Below are positions 5,365 to 7,335 of a DNA stretch of 7,335 nt, in pieces. Made by a program: the position numbers and the translations under genes. Below the pieces are notes generated by a model. It worked only from the letters and a program-made list of their open reading frames with translations. It searched no databases and was not told the origin of the DNA. Source of the stretch: Bacillota bacterium (GTDB lineage Bacteria; Bacillota; Clostridia; Christensenellales; SZUA-584); the NCBI GenBank assembly GCA_023399095.1, contig JAEWQS010000086.1:1-7335 (forward strand). The letters are read 5' to 3'. Every line of letters starts with the position of its first letter. Position 1 is the first letter of the stretch.

Positions 5365-5823
5365 TCATTTCGTATTATACGCTTTTAAAAGCTTCCTCCA
5401 TTTTTTCTGCCGGTGTCTGTAAAACATTTGGCTCCACCAAAAAACGAAAATCGTTTTCCAGCCTGCATCAATCTGCACTTCATCGGTATATCTCACAGTT
5501 TTTTCATCGATCCGCTCTAGCCATATCTTATGGTTCCACACAGGCACCCATTTATTAGCTTCGTTCGTATAAACAGTCAGTGTGGGCTTGTCAAACTCCA
5601 GAACCTTTATCGTGTGTGTTCCGAAGGACACAATCCCAAACAATTTAAGCATAAATGATGATATCTGACCCTTGCACCAGACCAACCCCGTATTCTCAAG
5701 CGGAGCAAACGTCGCAAACGGCGCTGCAATATATTGCAAGGTGCTGAGTTGCTGCAGCTTATCCCATATTTCATCAGCATTGGCCTGAAACACTGATGAT
5801 ATACATACTTTTCTTTTTGACAT
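5365..5823 (-). CDS. SRPBCC-fold (START/Bet v1-like) protein
   Basis: 152 residues from the preferred ATG at 5821-5823, which has AAAGGAG (5834-5840) upstream. The layout matches the polyketide cyclase/SRPBCC superfamily: an opening strand (residues 4-12), then NADEIWDKLQQLSTLQYIAA (15-34) typical of the first helices, alternating strands with a glycine-rich turn (44-110), and a long C-terminal helix (about 120-148). This fold forms a hydrophobic pocket that binds lipids or small aromatics; many bacterial members have no known ligand and no catalytic motif can be named here. The aromatic run FVFWWSQMFY (126-135) could line the pocket or touch a membrane. A longer reading frame back to 5895 is unlikely because it would cross the promoter. 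It lies between spoVB and deoB and has its own promoter. Confidence 0.7.
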   Translation of the reverse strand: MSKRKVCISSVFQANADEIWDKLQQLSTLQYIAAPFATFAPLENTGLVWCKGQISSFMLKLFGIVSFGTHTIKVLEFDKPTLTVYTNEANKWVPVWNHKIWLERIDEKTVRYTDEVQIDAGWKTIFVFWWSQMFYRHRQKKWRKLLKAYNTK

Positions 5824-5844
5824 TTCGATCTCACTCCTTTTTAA

Positions 5845-5874
5845 ATTGTACCACAAAACACCATATACTCTCAA
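5845..5874 (-). promoter_or_regulatory. Sigma-A-type promoter of the SRPBCC gene
   Basis: On the minus strand TTGAGA (5869-5874), an 18-bp spacer, and TACAAT (5845-5850) preceded by TGG, which gives an extended -10. Each hexamer is one base from consensus. The predicted start near 5838 leaves about 15 nt before the ATG, with AGGAG at the very 5' end of the mRNA. This supports the shorter protein start at 5823. Confidence 0.7.
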
Positions 5875-5913
5875 GGCTAGTGAACAAAGATGCACATACC
5901 GTGATAAATGCCC

Positions 5914-7335
5914 CTATTTTTTCATCCCTTTTATCATGTGTTTGAACCAACTCACGTCGTCTTTGTCTAGGCTGCCGGTAATAAAAAGCAAAAGAATATA
6001 GACAGCGATCATCAGTATGATTTTGAGCGTCAAATTCCAAGCGGTTATAGCGCTGCCGCCCACAATGAATTGGAATAACAGCCTGACGAAGACGGCGGAT
6101 GCGGCGACACTGAGCAGAGGCTTTATGATCCAGTCCGCGAAGGGGATCCTCGTTTGACTCGTTATCAGCAAGCGCCGAATGCTTAGTGTGCCGTTCAAAA
6201 ACGCGCTCACGTAGAGAATTATAATATACGCGGTCATGCCGAACTTGGGCACCAGAAAGAATATCAATACAATACGCAGCACGGAATCCAGTATATTGAT
6301 CTTGAGCGTCTGAAACTGCTGATTGAGTCCGTTGAGCATGGAATCCACGATAAAGTCAAGGTATATAAGCGGCACCAGCGGTGCAAGCGCCATCAGCAAG
6401 CGCGCGATATCTGCGCTTTGATAGAAAAGAAGGCCAAAATCCGTGGCGAACGCCACGAAAACGCCGCAGAATAATACCGCCAGAAGTATTGTGTTTTGAA
6501 ACACATTGGCGAAAATGTACTGCACTCTTTTCATGTTTTTGACGGCATGCGCTTCAGACACCTCAGGGATCAGCAGCGTGCCAACCGCCGCGAGTATGCC
6601 GCAAGGGAAGAATATAATCGGCATCACCATGCCAATCTGCCCAAACTGCGAGAGTGCTTCCTTGCTGGTTGCGCCGAACTTTCGAAGACCCGCAGGAATC
6701 ATCGTGTTCTCCGCTGTTCTCAGCCCCATGCGAATATAAGAGCTGATGGCAATGGGCAGGGATATATGAACGATCTTTTTTGTCATGCCTTGCTCGTTGA
6801 CGACAGCAAGGCCGCTTTGGCGTTTATCAATCCTGTAGAGAATAAAACCAAAGCAGCAGGACAGTGCTTCGGATATCATGCAGGAAAGGATAATCGCGAA
6901 GCATGCACACTCAAGCCCCTTGGGCAAAAATGCCTCTAGTATCAGCATGATGAGCATGATGCGCACCATCTGTTCAAACATCATCTGTCCCGCAGGCTTT
7001 AATACCTTTCGCATGCCATAAAAATATCCCTGCAAGCACGATGTTAATGCCATGAACGGCAAGCCCGGTGCGAGCGCTTTTACAGAAAGCACTGTTCGCG
7101 CGTCGCCCAGCCATTTGGCACCGATGATGTCGGATAGCAGATAAAGCATGATACCAAACAACGCGCCCAGCAGCAGGCTGATGGCAACAGCCCTTCTTAG
7201 CACGTTGGATGTTGAACTGCCGCCGCTTTTGCCCACAGCTTCCGCCGTGAGCCTGGACACAGCGATGCCGATGCCCGAAGACGCAAATGTGGCCGCGAGC
7301 ATGTAGATGGATACAATGAGCTGATAGAGTCCGAC
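5914..7335 (-). CDS. spoVB: SpoVB-type polysaccharide/lipid II-like flippase, N-terminus missing
   Basis: Member of the MOP/MVF flippase superfamily, which moves lipid-linked sugars across the membrane; SpoVB members act in spore cortex synthesis and relatives export polysaccharide precursors. 473 residues are visible and the frame is open to the right edge, so the gene starts outside the window. The first visible residues, VGLYQLIVSIY, continue into MLAATFASSGIGIAVSRL, a family-typical segment that normally follows TM1, so only about 30-40 residues are probably missing. The internal ATG at 7302 is not the true start. Other SpoVB-like stretches are KALAPGLPFMAL, LQGYFYGMRKVLKPA, AENTMIPAGLRKFG and LLIPEVSEA. 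About 12-13 hydrophobic membrane segments alternate with short charged loops; the end is basic (MIKGMKK). It is distinguished from MurJ by these SpoVB signatures, though exact substrate and sporulation role are inferred. Ends 90 bp before the SRPBCC ATG with no clear terminator. Confidence 0.85.
   Translation of the reverse strand, partial: VGLYQLIVSIYMLAATFASSGIGIAVSRLTAEAVGKSGGSSTSNVLRRAVAISLLLGALFGIMLYLLSDIIGAKWLGDARTVLSVKALAPGLPFMALTSCLQGYFYGMRKVLKPAGQMMFEQMVRIMLIMLILEAFLPKGLECACFAIILSCMISEALSCCFGFILYRIDKRQSGLAVVNEQGMTKKIVHISLPIAISSYIRMGLRTAENTMIPAGLRKFGATSKEALSQFGQIGMVMPIIFFPCGILAAVGTLLIPEVSEAHAVKNMKRVQYIFANVFQNTILLAVLFCGVFVAFATDFGLLFYQSADIARLLMALAPLVPLIYLDFIVDSMLNGLNQQFQTLKINILDSVLRIVLIFFLVPKFGMTAYIIILYVSAFLNGTLSIRRLLITSQTRIPFADWIIKPLLSVAASAVFVRLLFQFIVGGSAITAWNLTLKIILMIAVYILLLFITGSLDKDDVSWFKHMIKGMKK

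Noticed and set aside
5824..5895. 24-residue N-terminal extension of the SRPBCC protein
   Set aside because: It runs through the TTGAGA-18-TACAAT promoter, and the ATG at 5823 has the better ribosome site and the normal family start.
1..7335. CRISPR array, tRNA, rRNA, insertion sequence, riboswitch or defence/toxin system
   Set aside because: No regularly spaced repeats, transposase motifs, terminal inverted repeats, cloverleaf, or known defence domains were seen; leaders are too short for riboswitches.

Overview
The window looks like chromosomal DNA of a spore-forming Bacillota, probably a Clostridia-type lineage with moderate GC. The evidence is a SpoVB-type flippase, a DacF-type D-Ala-D-Ala carboxypeptidase, clean AGGAGG-like ribosome sites, TTGACA/TATAAT-type promoters, and the order deoB - punA - dacF. 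That order matches the Bacillus subtilis drm - punA - dacF locus. The genus cannot be read from the sequence.

Nearly everything is on the minus strand, so the transcription order runs from high to low coordinates. At the right edge (5914-7335) is a SpoVB/MOP-family lipid-linked sugar flippase that lacks its first residues. Next is a SRPBCC-fold protein (5365-5823) with its own promoter. Then come deoB (4128-5303) and punA (3313-4131), which overlap by 4 bp and end at an intrinsic terminator (3256-3286). A small regulatory unit follows: a PadR-type repressor (2628-3188) and a 158-residue multi-pass membrane protein (2092-2568). Its near-consensus promoter is overlapped by a perfect inverted repeat, which suggests autoregulation. 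The one plus-strand gene is a putative NlpC/P60 lipoprotein (1390-2088), convergent with the membrane-protein gene and separated from it by 3 bp. dacF (108-1247) lies divergent from it, with a candidate forespore sigma-F promoter. The left edge holds the first 18 codons of surE, with its own strong promoter in the dacF-surE gap.

Functionally, SurE (nucleotide to nucleoside), PunA (nucleoside to base plus pentose-1-phosphate) and DeoB (pentose-1-phosphate to pentose-5-phosphate) form a nucleotide salvage chain. SpoVB, DacF and the NlpC-like protein belong to envelope, cortex or peptidoglycan work.

No dramatic new system is visible. The observations most worth checking are: loss of the KTG-box lysine in DacF; a three-gene block between punA and dacF, with surE rather than spoIIA after dacF; a promoter that would make the NlpC-like mRNA leaderless; and the PadR operator-promoter arrangement.
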